A stretch of DNA of 64,000 bases from Heterocephalus glaber. Its lineage: Eukaryota; Chordata; Mammalia; Rodentia; Bathyergidae. The position numbers were made by a program, and so were the translations under genes. Below the pieces are notes generated by a model, which was not told the origin of the DNA, made no database searches, and was given only the letters and a program-made list of their open reading frames with translations. Shown here one piece after another: positions 35,996 through 47,019 of the stretch (position 1 is its first letter; the number at the start of each line of letters is the position of its first letter). Location: positions 5,476,331 through 5,540,330 of the forward strand of contig NW_004624866.1 in NCBI RefSeq assembly GCF_000247695.1. Direction: 5' to 3'.

Positions 35996-36344
35996 GTAAG
36001 CACTAGCTTACTAACAAGCTTTTATTTTCCTGGACTCCATATTCAGATATGGCAGTGAAACCAAGCAAGTAGATTACTCTCTTCAAACAACTATGTTGAT
36101 GGGTGCAATTCCAAAAGTCTGACTAGCAGTGAATACACGCAAAGTAGAATTCTGACAAATGCAATGTGCCTTTACCCTCCCATGCATACTTTGAAACATT
36201 AAAATGAAAAATATCACTCCATGGTAATTCAGGGAAATAAATATTTACTTCCTATTAATACCAAGATATGCGACATAATACCATGTAATAAATGTTATAA
36301 CATTGTATGGGTGTGGATTCCTTAGAAAAACAGATTCATTAGGG

Positions 36345-36510
36345 TGTACAAGGGATGACTAAAAATACACAGTGAATGTTTAAGTCATTAAAAATTCATT
36401 ATAGTGAAAGACACATTGTAATTAGTCCTCCTCATCATATCCTCTTGCCACTTTCTGAAGCAGTTCTGAAAGTCTTCTTTTGTGAGTGCCTTTCTGAGGT
36501 GTGATCAAAC
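36345..36510 (-). mobile_element. mariner transposase C-terminal relic, antisense
   Basis: The complement of 36438-36487 reads AAAGAAGACTTTCAGAACTG then CTTCAGAAAGTGGCAAGAG, matching the plus-strand relic downstream, and continues into the same 3-prime flank (TGTCTTTCACTATAATGAAT). It is a second mariner piece in opposite orientation. Confidence 0.75.
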
Positions 36511-36589
36511 ATACAGTGAATGTGGCTGCTACTGAGTACCATCCAATGGAAAGGTAGGCTTATAAAAATGGTATCATATATCCTCATCC

Positions 36590-36890
36590 ATCTTATTCAC
36601 TGAATCTGGCACTGTGCAACTTCCGGCTCTTCCCCAAAGTCAAAATGCCCATAAAAGGTAACCATTTTGAATCTATTCAGATCACTGAGGCAGCCACAAC
36701 AGTGCAACTAAAGACGCTCATGAAAGAGGACTTCCAGAACTGCTTCAGAAAGTGGCAAGAATGATGGAATAATTGTGTTCAAAGCAAGGAGGTGGGGGGT
36801 ATTCTGAGGAGGGGTTAATGGCAGTGTGTCTTTTACTGTAATAATTTTTTAAATTTATACATTCATTGTATGCCTTAGTCACACCTTATA
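36590..36890 (+). mobile_element. mariner transposase C-terminal relic
   Basis: In frame from 36594 it reads as a decayed mariner transposase end: LALCNFRLFPKVKMPIKG, then EDFQNCFRKWQE, a TGA stop, and WNNCVQ. The pattern matches mariner DFxLFPxLKxxLKG ... EEFQxCFxxWxxRWxKC. The third catalytic Asp of the DD34D triad is Asn (CNF) and a stop replaces Arg, so it is dead. Confidence 0.8.
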
Positions 36891-37366
36891 CTGTACATAT
36901 AAATAGAAAGAGAGGGAAGGAGAGGGAGAGAGACTGAGATTTTAAAGAATTGATTCGTGTAATTGCTCAGCCTGGTAAGTCAAAAATCTGCCAGGTAGGC
37001 CAGCAGGTTAGAAATCCAGGGAAGAGCTGCAGTTCAAGCTCAAAGTCAGCCTGCTAGCAGAATTTCTTCTTGGCTTGGAGAGGTCAGGTATTAAGGCTTT
37101 CTTTCAACTGATTGGATGAGGCCCACTCACACTGAGGAGAGTACTTTGCTTTATGTCCGTGACTTAAGTGTTAATTGCGTCTGAAAAGTACCTTCACAGA
37201 AACATTCAGAATAATGTTTGACCAAATATCTGTGCATTATTGTCTAGCCAAATAAATAAGCATTTATAGGGACATTTTTTTCAGACAAAGCAATTGCTAA
37301 GGCTTAGTATTTCAAATATTCATTCTCTATCACTGAATTAAAGTGACAATTTTTTTCTCTCTACAG

Positions 37367-37471
37367 AAGCTGTATCAAGATGCCTGGAACAAAGATAAAA
37401 CCAACATCTCCATCCCTTCAGATACTCCAGTCATGCTGCAGGCCCAAATCAATGCCTTGCAAATCAGCAAT
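37367..37471 (+). CDS. NEB: NEB exon w29, SR-H module 1 (105 bp)
   Basis: Bounded by CTACAG and GTAAGA. KLYQDAWNKDKTNISIPS, DTPVMLQAQ, LQISN. The HIMPDTPE signature is changed to SIPSDTPV and the end is SN. Intron 37472-38534 carries an antisense B1-ID element. Confidence 0.95.
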
Positions 37472-37744
37472 GTAAGAGGCATGAAGATGTAATGTAAAAG
37501 CCTTTATGGGACCGTACTTGTCAGTGTCTGTCAGAGTTAGGAGTATGTGACAGAGTACACATTACCTACCTTAGAAATAGTCATGGTTTTTTTGTGCTAC
37601 ACTTTTTTAGCTATCATTCCCAAAGCAAATCAGTGGAAATTTTTTTCTTTCAAATGTTAGCACAGACATATGCCTAAGTGCCTAGACTGTGGAAGTTGGG
37701 AGATGAGAATCCTTCAGTGTTTTCCTTCCAACCATTTTGTTTTT

Positions 37745-37942
37745 CAACACTAGGGATTGAACACAGGATCTCATATTGTATGCTAAGCAAATGCTCTATC
37801 ACTGAGCTACATCCCCAGGCCTTGTCTATTTTATTTTGAGACAAGATCTTACTCTGTTGCCAAGCTGGCTTACAGTTTGCAATCCTCCTTTCTCAGCTTC
37901 CCGAGAAGCTGGGATCACCAACACATCCCACCATGCCCAGCT
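37745..37942 (-). mobile_element. B1-ID dimeric SINE, antisense
   Basis: Plus strand shows CACTAGGGATTGAACACAGG, CTATCACTGAGCTACATCCC (ID complement) followed by TTTGAGACAAGATCTTACTC, GCAATCCTCCTTTCTCAGC and CACCATGCCCAGC (B1 complement). Confidence 0.85.
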
Positions 37943-38534
37943 TCCTTTCAACTTTGAAATCATCCCCCTCCCTGAATCCAATGTCTACGGCTCAGTTTCT
38001 TTATTACCTGGGAGTAATGAAACCCTGATCAAACACCTCCTGGCTTTCATCCTCTCTTGTCTTTTTTGGTCTTTTGAGTGACTGAGGACTTTCTTGCAAA
38101 GAAAGCTGTATGAAAGACAAAAGACAATTTTAATTACATCCAAAGAATAGAATGATATACATGATACCTATGTTACATTCCTTTAACAGAAACCTATGGT
38201 GGGTCAAAGATCAAAATTAGGAAAAATTCTCAGATCTTCTCTTGTACCTTGATGAAGGATCTCTGGCTTTATCATAGATTCTTAGTTTCAATGTGCTATG
38301 CAGTGGAATATTTTCAAGTGTATACCATATTGTAATGAATATAAATATTCAAACATTAATAGAGTTAGATGTTTAGTTTAAAATTTTAATCAGAAGTATC
38401 CTATATTCTATAAAGAGCTGATTTTTCTGTATGTTTCCTTCTTAACATTGTGGCTTATAATTTATATATAATTAGCTTGAATGTATTTGCTTATTCTCAA
38501 TTCTTACAAGCACACCCGTGCTTTTCCTCAATAG

Positions 38535-38642
38535 AAATTGTACAAAAAAGACTGGGATGAGACCAAGCAGAAAGGCTATGACTTAAGAGCAGACGCCATT
38601 GAAATCAAACACGCCAAAGCCTCCAGAGAAATTGCCAGTGAG
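38535..38642 (+). CDS. NEB: NEB exon w30, SR-H module 2 (108 bp)
   Basis: Bounded by CAATAG and [49 protein letters not shown] replaces AIPIKAAK, giving a more charged module. The donor GTAACT lacks the usual G at +5. Intron 38643-40123 has an L1 3-prime end and a MIR piece. Confidence 0.95.
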
Positions 38643-38717
38643 GTAACTTCCTTCTATTTTCTTTCTCCTCTATGAAGCAAATAGGGCAACTATTTTTCAA
38701 GAATTCTTATTTTTAAA

Positions 38718-38823
38718 ATAAGAACCAAGATGCATCATGTAAAGGTACAAGTTCCCAGTGAGAAATGTAATTGTGTTGTATACCTAAAATGTACCAATAA
38801 AAGAATTTAACAAACAAAAAAAA
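38718..38823 (+). mobile_element. short L1 3-prime-end insertion
   Basis: AAGAACCAAGATGCATCATG, TACCTAAAATGTACCAATAA and an A-rich tail match the 3-prime end of the L1 at 31640-31760. AAGAATTCTTATTTTTAAA before and AAGAACTCTGATTTTTAAA after look like target duplications. Confidence 0.85.
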
Positions 38824-39689
38824 AGAACTCTGATTTTTAAATTCATGCAACAGTTGCATTTTTGTCTTGTGCTGGTCTTTCTATATTTAAAAATATGAAA
38901 ATAGGATAACATTGTATGGGTCAGGATTTCCTAGAATCACAGACCCAACAGGAGGTATGTAAATAAAGTTTCCATTGTTTCTCAGTAAAAACAAAAAATC
39001 ATGAAGAATCCCTATGAAAAAGTTTTGAAAATTCAATAACCAATATATCATTTTGTTCCCCAGCTACATCTATGTGTATAGATATAGTTTCATATCTGTT
39101 AAGACTTACGACTGAAATCATGCCTTATGTAAAATATCACTTTATACTGAAAGTTTATGTGAAATACTTTTAGTAACATTTTCAAGTTCCTTTAACACTA
39201 ATTTTGCAACTTATTAACGGTCAAAATTATTATCCTGCCAAGAGTACCCCTACTCTCCATTGAAAATCCTTAAGTTTGTTTCTTTTTTCTGGCTCCTCTT
39301 TATTTTTATCTCATGTCTCCAGAAGTTTCCTTTTTATAATTCTTCATTTTGACCTGTAATAACTAGTAACCATCACTGGTTCACAGTGACCTCCTTAATC
39401 CTAGTTTTTCTTTCTCTCTCTTCTGTCCAGAGTTTCCTGTGTTGTCCAAACATAGGAAAGAAAAGGACACCATCTTACTCCAGTCCTAAGATGCTCATCA
39501 GATAGAAACTCTTGCCCACAGACCTTTTTCTATCTTCTGATTTTCCTTTTCTGTCCCTGAAATGTACCTATTTCTTACCTGTTTCCAAAACCACGCCTGT
39601 GAATTTTTCCCACCTGCAGTACCTTCAGTACCCATGGAAGCACATCTGGCCTAAGGTTCCACTAACTAGGCAACCTGGGCTATCCTCGC

Positions 39690-39865
39690 CATACCTTATT
39701 TTTTCCATCTGCAACGTGGGATAACAATAGTACCTCCCTCATAGAGAGGTTGTGAGAATGAACTGTGATTATAATTGCTGCTGTTCAACTCTTTTTGAAT
39801 GAAAAACAGTTTCATATGAATTCACCCTAACACATTTGAAGCTCTAATAATGTATAGCATATAGT
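39690..39865 (+). repeat. MIR-like ancient SINE fragment
   Basis: TTTTCCATCTGCAACGTGGG, ATAACAATAGTACCTCCCTC, GAGGTTGTGAGAATGAACTG follow the MIR order (tttcctcatctgtaaaatggg, ataatagtacctacctc, gttgtgaggattaaatg). Confidence 0.7.
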
Positions 39866-40123
39866 GATTGCTCTGTAAATACTAGCTATTATTTTTATTA
39901 TTTTTGTTCTCCATACTATTTCCTTCTTGATTTATTCATTTCTTTAAAAAAAAAAAAAAGCTACCTAAAACAGTCATCATTTCTTTAAAGTTAACTGAAA
40001 TATATAGACTACTAGTGTTGAGCTAATTTATATTAAGGTTAAGAAAATGTCCTGAAATCATTTGAAGAAAAATCTTAACATGATATCTTTCTATGTCTTT
40101 TTATCTGTTTTTCACAACTTTAG

Positions 40124-40435
40124 TACAAATACAAAGAAGGCTACCGCAAGCAACTAGGCCATCACGTGGGTTTCCGCACCTTACAAGATGACCCCAAGTT
40201 GGTATGGTCTATACATGCTGCCAAGATCCAGAGTGACAGAGAATATAAGAAAGCTTATGAGAAGTCTAAAGGAATTTACAACACACCCTTGGACATGATG
40301 TCAATTGTTCAAGCCAAGAAATGCCAGGTCCTGGTTAGCGACATTGATTATCACAATTATCTGCACCAGTGGACATGCCTACCAGATCAGAATGATGTGA
40401 TCCAGGCTAAGAAAGCCTACGAACTGCAGAGTGAT
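40124..40435 (+). CDS. NEB: NEB exon w31, SR-H modules 3-5 (312 bp)
   Basis: Bounded by CTTTAG and [61 protein letters not shown] to [24 protein letters not shown] to YELQSD. Returns to the YRKQLGHH form but has a distinct second module (KGIYNTPLDMMSIVQAKK). Intron 40436-41186 contains only a short telomere-like CCTAAC run near 40915. Confidence 0.96.
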
Positions 40436-40914
40436 GTGCGTATTTTCTATCAGCAGACTCTAGAGAGAGATTTGTGTGTTTAATCACAGTGTATTCTCCA
40501 GAAGCATAACTTAAATGATAATCTTAACAGAACCTTGTACTGTCTCCTGTACAATTCATGGTAGTAGAGAATCTTTAAAAACATTTTCTACCTTACAAAG
40601 ATTCTTATGGTAGCAGAACCTTATTCACCAAGATGAAAATCAGGCTCTTACTCTATGCAATTAGAAGTTTTCAATCCCAGCTGTTAGGATTCATTATCCT
40701 TTCTTGATCAGATGTTTAAATTTCAGAAATAGGCATAAATTTAAGGAAATACTGATTTCAAGTTTATCTGACACAGAAAGATAAATATAGACATAAGTAT
40801 GTGTTTTTTCTTATTACACATACATCTAAGGATCTTTCTCTCTAAAATTCCTACAGATCTTATTCCCAGTGGTTCATGAAATGTGGGCTTCAAATGGTGA
40901 GCACAGGAGCTCAG

Positions 40915-40931
40915 CCTAACCCTAACCCTAA
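40915..40931. repeat. short CCTAAC telomere-like run
   Basis: Just under three perfect CCCTAA units in the intron between w31 and w32. Too short to imply a fused telomere. Confidence 0.8.
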
Positions 40932-41186
40932 ATTAGGTACCAGTGCTGTCTATCATTCCACCAAGTGCCACTTGTGAACCCTGGTTCAATTCCCATAGGG
41001 TGCTGTGAACTGCTAGAGATGTGTGCTGCAAACCTGAAACCCAAATATTGGCATTTCATGTCATCCTTGAATTCCATTGACTGGCCACCCAGATGATTTA
41101 AATAGAGATGGTGGGTGGTTAGCAAACATCAAGCTCTGTGGACAAATTTGATTCTCCCTCACTGTTTGTTCCTTTCCGCCATGTAG

Positions 41187-41390
41187 AACATGTACAAATC
41201 AGACCTGGAATGGATGAAGGGTATCGGATGGTTGACAGAGGGTTCTGTGGATGTGCTGAGAGTAAAGAATGCTCAAAATCTTTTGAATGAAAGGCTGTAT
41301 CGTACAAGACCAGAGGCTCTCAAATTCACCAGCGTTGTTGATACACCTGAAGTGATCCTGGCAAAGACCAATGCTGTACAAATCAGTGAG
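41187..41390 (+). CDS. NEB: NEB exon w32, SR-H modules 6-7 (204 bp)
   Basis: Bounded by ATGTAG and [26 protein letters not shown], then [18 protein letters not shown] and AVQISE. Intron 41391-42518 ends with an L1 3-prime insertion whose tail lies about 40 bases from the next acceptor region. Confidence 0.96.
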
Positions 41391-42002
41391 GTAAGCTGGA
41401 TTGGTGACGTTTTCAGATACACTGAAGTAATCTCAACCAAGAAGAATTCTAAATGTTAACTTCAAACTGCCAATATCATAGTGTTACGATCAACTAGTTA
41501 TCTCTGTATTTTATTTGCTTTGATTTATCTTTGTTCAACACAAGTGTGTCCAGATTCTCATATATACTTAAATCACCGTTTGAGATTCAGACCATAATAA
41601 GGCCCACCACTTAACTCCGTAATCACAAAATTGTCACCATTTTTTATGGCTATTCAATCGTGAAATAGGTTGAGAAGTCCAGAAGCAATCTCAATAGTTG
41701 CATACTACTCGGACAGCTATTTGAGCCAACAGAGCAAAGTCCTGATTAGCAGTGTGGATTAGCAGTTATCTTTGAGGTAGACTTACCTATCAGAAAATTA
41801 GACATGAATGAATGGAAAATGATGATTTTACTACCAAATAAATGAATCATTTTAAATTTATGTTTCACATACGAATGTATTCTTGAAGTCACTTGGCACC
41901 TTTTAAATAAAAAAACACAAAATGACAAAATGTAACATACATTTATATTAGAGGACATCCAAAGATAACTTGTAACTTAGTTTAAAATTTTATTCATGTA
42001 GA

Positions 42003-42459
42003 TAAAGAAGATGTGTTTTTTTTTAATACAGTGGAGTACTACTCTGGCGTAAAGGATAAATTTAAGACATTTCTAGGTAAATGGATGCATCTTGAGACCA
42101 TACTCTTAAGTGAAATAAATTGGATGCACATTTTTAAACATTGCATTGTTTCTCTGGTGTGCAAAATTGAAGGGGTAAAGGACCAAAATGTATAATAGAT
42201 ATGTGAAATAGGAAGAAAATGTTCACATGGGAAGGGGAACTAGGGAGGGGAGAGGGAGAAAGGAAGGAAGGAAAAAGAAAAAATGAGAACAGAAGGAAAA
42301 CAATGGAAACAAAACTTTTGTAAATAAGAAGAGGGAGAGGGGTTGAAAGGAGGGTAAGAGAATGGGAAAAGAAAGATATATCATGTACAGGTACAAATTC
42401 CCTATGATAAATGTTATTATGTATATCAAAAATGTACCAATAAAATTAAGTTTAATAAA
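42003..42459 (+). mobile_element. 5-prime-truncated L1 insertion
   Basis: GTGGAGTACTACTCTGGCGT, ACTCTTAAGTGAAATAAATT are the L1 ORF2 end; a purine-rich UTR follows and ends ATGTACCAATAAAATTAAG. AAAATTTTATTCATGT (41984-42000) and AAAATTTTATCCATGT (from 42460) are the target duplication. Confidence 0.88.
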
Positions 42460-42518
42460 TAAAATTTTATCCATGTGATTTAGTAATCAACCACTGCATT
42501 GCCTTTCATTTTTGCCAG

Positions 42519-42623
42519 CCATTGTATCGTGATGCCTGGGACAAAGAGAAGGCTAATGTGAATGTGCCAGCTGACACTCCTGTGATGCTGCAGTCCAAAC
42601 TCAATGCTATCCAGATCAGCAAC
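42519..42623 (+). CDS. NEB: NEB exon w33, SR-I module 1 (105 bp)
   Basis: Bounded by TGCCAG and GTAAGG. PLYRDAWDKEKANVNVPA, DTPVMLQSK, IQISN. Closest to w29 (DTPVMLQ, QISN). The 252-bp intron to w34 carries a TG repeat. Confidence 0.95.
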
Positions 42624-42771
42624 GTAAGGCACTGTTCATACACTGGCTTCGCAGTGCTCTCTGTGTACCCAGAAACTTTCTCTACATACTCAAAAGAAAA
42701 CTTGACAGAAGGCATTTTTCTACCATTCCTTTTATTTCTAGTCTTTAAGCTTATGATAAGTAGCTGTGTAG

Positions 42772-42801
<30 letters not shown>
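42772..42801. repeat. (TG)n microsatellite
   Basis: About 14 TG units within the short intron w33-w34, starting 150 bases after the donor and ending about 75 bases before the acceptor. Confidence 0.9.
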
Positions 42802-42803
<2 letters not shown>

Positions 42804-42875
42804 ACGTGCTTATATAATGCAGACTCCTTAGCCCTGTCTTCAGATTGACCACGGCATTGCAATCTCCATTTTCAG

Positions 42876-42983
42876 AAACACTATCAGCAAGCTTGGGAAG
42901 ATGTCAAGATGACAGGTTATGACATACGAGCAGATGCTATTGGGATCCAGCATGCCAAGGCCTCCAGGGATATCGCCAGTGAT
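42876..42983 (+). CDS. NEB: NEB exon w34, SR-I module 2 (108 bp)
   Basis: Bounded by TTTCAG and [41 protein letters not shown]. Second residue His and YQ for YK in the actin motif. Intron 42984-43924 contains an 85-bp tandem duplication. Confidence 0.95.
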
Positions 42984-43288
42984 GTAAGAGCTCTTCCTTG
43001 CCCCACCTCAACAGATGCTAACTAGTAGACACAAAAGCAATTTAACTTAATTATTCAGGACTTATAATTAAATAGAATGCATTCATTATTACTTGTATAT
43101 TATTTAAAAATCCCAAATTTCAGAACAACTTGTTTAACAATTTAAGAAGCCTCTTGCACCTACGTTTGCTTCTACAATTCTTATGTATAAGCACTGATTT
43201 TGATTTTTTTCTCCCAAATATTCTCAATATTCGCCAGTTTACAAGCACACATAGAGACCTAATTGAGCACAGAGAATTCTGTTGCTAC

Positions 43289-43458
43289 TCAAAGTGTACC
43301 GTGCATACTCTTGGTGGTTGCTGAGATCATTTTATATGATACACCAGTAATTATATCTTAAAGTAGCTACATGTCAAAGTGTACCATGCATACTATTGGT
43401 GGTTGCTGAGATCATTTTATATGATACACCAGTAATTATATCTTAAAGTAGCTACATG
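43289..43458. repeat. two-copy tandem duplication, period 85 bp
   Basis: Copy 1 (43289-43373) and copy 2 (43374-43458) differ at only two bases (ACCGTGCATACTCTTGG against ACCATGCATACTATTGG). It is not a known mobile element and looks like a recent local duplication. Confidence 0.93.
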
Positions 43459-43924
43459 ATTGTTTTAATGTGTGCTAGAAAAATACTGATGGTCTTTCCA
43501 TTTAGATAGGTAGGGTTATAAATTTAAAATAAAATTTTAAAATAAGCTTATAATTTAAAATAGATTTATTTAGCCAGAATTAATTTGATTTAAAGCAATA
43601 TAAAGTACAGGTTGTACTCGTTTACGGCAAAATATCTGAAGGTGGCAAACAATGATTGAAGTTTGGGGAACACTGGATGAGGTTGTGCTGGAAGATGATT
43701 CAGAAGCACAGATCTTGCCTTAGAGGTGCTCATAGTATTTTCAAACATGTACACATAGAAGAAAAGCCAACGTAACAAGAAGTATAAAATATAAAGTATG
43801 AATTTAAAGAAAAACAACCACCCAAAATAAAGATAATCTAAGGGAAGTGGAATTATTTTTAATAGTCTCTTTAGAAAAAGTAAGTTTGGAAACCACTCTT
43901 CCTTCTTCTGTTCGTGCCTACTAG

Positions 43925-44236
43925 TATCTGTACAAGACTACTTACGAGAAGCAGAAAGGCCACTACATCGGATGTCCCAGTGCCAAGGAAGATCCAAAGT
44001 TGGTTTGGGCAGCAAATGTGCTGAAGATGCAAAATGACAGGCTGTACAAAAAAGCCTACAATGACCACAAGGCCAAGATCTCCATCCCAGCAGACATGGT
44101 GTCCATCAATGCTGCCAAAGAAGGCCAGGCATTGGCAAGTAATTTGGACTATCGTCAGTACCTGCACCAGTGGTCTTGCTTCCCTGACCAGAATGATGTG
44201 ATCCAAGCCCGAAAAGCCTATGACTTGCAAAGTGAT
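43925..44236 (+). CDS. NEB: NEB exon w35, SR-I modules 3-5 (312 bp)
   Basis: Bounded by TACTAG and GTAAGT. YLYKTTYEKQKGHYIGCP, SAKEDPKLVWAANVLKMQND; RLYKKAYNDHKAKISIPAD to ALASN; LDYRQYLHQWSCFPDQNDV to YDLQSD. The internal actin motifs are ND/RLYK and SN/LDYR rather than SD/REYK and SD/IDYK, and TCLPD is SCFPD. Intron 44237-46357 (2.1 kb) has an ID, a B1 and an ancient repeat but no second exon copy. Confidence 0.96.
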
Positions 44237-44912
44237 GTAAGTGTGTCCTCAGGAGGAAAGCTTGGCATGCTGGCCCTTTACAGTGCCCTGGAAAACACCT
44301 CTCTTCATATAGGAAGTTCCTTTTAGTATTTAACCAGATTTATTGATTGCTTATCTTAACTGCCATATTTGCTCAGAAAGTTTTCATTTTCAGGCTACCA
44401 AATTTTTTCTATAGGTTTTTGGGTATGTATATTATTTATAGTTTACTAGTTATAAGAAATCATGGTCCTTGAACTTTATATTAAAGAAGGACACGGATGT
44501 CTTCCTTGAAATTAATTTCACAGGTTGGTACCATGCTCTAAACTCACTTGTTTCCATTAACTAGATGTTCTTCACAACATGGCGTGTCATTAATTTACCC
44601 CAAAATTTTTAGACTTACTTATATTTTATACCTATTCAATCTTTTAGAAATGATGGATTCCATAAAGTTATTTAGTTCTTGTGTAGAATGGATACTTTCT
44701 TTTAATTATTTGAACCTGATTTCCTTGTACTTCAAGAGATACTTTTCTTTTTCTTAAATAACAAATTAGCTTGTTATAGGCCGCTATGCTCATCACTTGA
44801 AATGAATTGCAGGTGGTAGAGTGGTAGTAGACAGTTCTTCATGAACTGCAAGCTCTTCGTTAACTTGAACCATATTCAGTAAACTGAGGCATGTGTATCA
44901 ATCACATTCTTT

Positions 44913-44998
44913 TTTTTTTTTTTCGATACTGGGGATCGAACTCAGGTCCTTGCACTTGCGCAGCAGGCAGCAAAACCACTGAGCTAAATCCTCGGCCC
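44913..44998 (-). mobile_element. ID-type SINE, antisense
   Basis: T-rich start, GATACTGGGGATCGAACTCA, CTGAGCTAAATCCTCGGCCC. TCAATCACATTCTT flanks both sides (44898-44911 and from 44999). Confidence 0.92.
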
Positions 44999-45399
44999 TC
45001 AATCACATTCTTGTACAATTCTTAAAAATATCTTACAATCTGTATGTAACATTTGAATTCCTTCTTCTGGATTTTGAAGACACATCATATTAAACACTAA
45101 AACATACATCATTCTTCCTTAAAATATTTTCCAATATTTTTCTCTCTTTTTACTATTATTTTCATCTGATATTTGTACCCTATAACTAACAAATGAAATA
45201 TTTCTGAGCAACATACTGGCTTTTTATAAAATTAATAACTTGTGTTTAGCGTAGAACAATTTTATCTGCTTAACTTTTTACCTTTATGTGGGGAAGCAGA
45301 TTTAGATAACCAAAATTTTGCAAATCTCTATTAAAAGGGACATGCTATGTTAGATTAAAGCAAATTCAGTTGAGACCAAAATTGTGGGCTGGTGATTGA

Positions 45400-45523
45400 A
45401 TTCTTTTTTACCGAGGCAGGTTCCCACTGTGTTGCCAAGAGTAGCTTCTCACTAAAGTGATCCTTCTGTTTCAGCCTCCTAAATGGCAGGGACTACAGGA
45501 TCATGCCACCATATCTAGCTCTA
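45400..45523 (-). mobile_element. B1-type SINE, antisense, diverged
   Basis: ACCGAGGCAGGTTCCCACTG, GTTTCAGCCTCCTAAATGGC, GGGACTACAGGATCATGCCAC: complement of a B1. Confidence 0.75.
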
Positions 45524-45544
45524 CATTCTTATTTATTTTTTTAA

Positions 45545-46060
45545 ATTATTTATATGTTACACACCAGGCATTGTGTTAGCACTAAAGGTATAAAGGTGAA
45601 TAAAGGAGAAAAAAATAAGACCTAATTCCTGAGTTTAGGGAGTATATATTGATAACAAAGAGTTGCTACTTACAGTATCAGTAAAAAATTGGGTGGTTGA
45701 GGAAGAGTATTCTGTGGTGCTGTGGAAAAGGAGGTCAGGAGAGCTCCCCTGTGAAAGTGCTGATGAGGGCAATGAAGGTAGATGGGGACACTTACAGGAT
45801 GCTCAACATAGGCTGATACAGACTACAGCAATGTGTCAGAATACACAGGGCAGAAGGAAGCGTGGTGAGAGGAGCCTGGAAAACAGGTGGGGACTGGGGC
45901 CAAACCACCCATCTCCTAGTCCGGGTTAAGGGTTTTGATCTTTTTCCTAGAGCCAACGGGAAACCATAGGATAGGGGGGAAGTTGTCACATCAGATTTGA
46001 ATTACAAATTTTGAAAAGTTCATTCTGGCTGCACTGTAGAGAACTTACTAGAGAGCCTGT
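45545..46060 (+). repeat. ancient mammalian interspersed repeat, family not assigned
   Basis: Contains phrases seen in old mammalian repeats: CACCAGGCATTGTGTTAGCAC, then GTTTTGATCTTTTTCCTAGAGCC, GGGAAACCATAGGA, GTCACATCAGATTTG and TTCATTCTGGCTGCACTGTAG. I recognise the type but cannot name the family. Confidence 0.4.
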
Positions 46061-46357
46061 TGCTGTTGCTTTGAAAGCCCCCATTAGCCAGTCTGATGAT
46101 TGCCTAGATATTAGTCAGAAATCATCCGTACATATAGAGAGCTGCTTCTAGATCATTCTGTCTTTCAGAACACTCATAGGCACCCTGCCACAGAAAGCAA
46201 AGCAAGACGACATGCTGCTGCATGTATGCGAATTACGTTTGCCAGGCCAGTGCTCAGCTTTAAACTTTGCTTATGGAAGATAAAACTGCTTCCTTATTTT
46301 ACACAAACCACCAAAAACAAAATATCCTGCTTCTACCTGACTTTGGTTTCCTTCTAG

Positions 46358-46561
46358 GCCATCTACAAGGCTGACCTGGAGTGGCTACGCGGCATTGGCT
46401 GGATGGCTGAAGGATCTCCTGAAGTTCTGAGAGTCAAAAATGCCCAGGAGATCCTATCTGACAGCATCTATCGGACACCTGCATTGAAACTCAAGTATAC
46501 AAGTATTGTCGACACACCTGAAGTTGTCCTTGCTAAATCAAATGCTGAAAATATTAGCATT
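46358..46561 (+). CDS. NEB: NEB exon w36, SR-I modules 6-7 (204 bp)
   Basis: Bounded by TTCTAG and [26 protein letters not shown], then SIYRTPALKLKYTSIVDT and ENISI. This is the last unsplit 204-bp exon. It ends SI, so the motif joining to w37 (PKYR) lacks the acidic residue. Intron 46562-46914 shows nothing recognised. Confidence 0.96.
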
Positions 46562-46914
46562 GTAAGTCATTTTGTTCCTATGGAAACTGAATTTTAATTA
46601 TAAATAAAAATAAATTAACCTGGTATTTAATTTCTAAAAACAATATTGATGAGAAAATACCTTAACAAGTATTATTAACAACATTATTTTGCATTATTTT
46701 GTTTTTGCTTATTGATTTCAAATGACTCAAACTATTAATAAAAGACAATATAGATTCCATATTAAGTCTGAGTAACTTATGTGAAAAGACTATAAAGACT
46801 CTTAATATGAAAAGATTTTTTATCAGATCCAAATGAAAAGTTCAAAGTTATCTACTGACACTAACAAAATTACAAACTGTGAAGTGATTTTGTTATTATT
46901 GGTTCTTTCCATAG

Positions 46915-47019
46915 CCAAAGTACAGAGAAGTTTGGGACAAAGATAAAACTTCAATCCACATAATGCCAGATACTCCAGAAATTAATCTTGCACGAGCCAA
47001 TGCTCTTAATGTGAGCAAT
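46915..47019 (+). CDS. NEB: NEB exon w37, SR-J module 1 (105 bp)
   Basis: Bounded by CATAG and [37 protein letters not shown]. Intron 47020-50093 (3.1 kb) contains an L1 ORF2 relic, a palindromic MITE, a MIR piece and an ID SINE; I found no extra exon. Confidence 0.95.

Noticed and set aside
40915..40931. Interstitial telomere from a chromosome fusion
   Set aside because: Under three repeat units; chance is enough.
44237..46357. Second, mutually exclusive copy of a nebulin exon, as known in the human S21 region (also sought in 47020-50093 and 59965-61385)
   Set aside because: No open segment with xxYK start, SD end and GT-AG borders was found in these introns.
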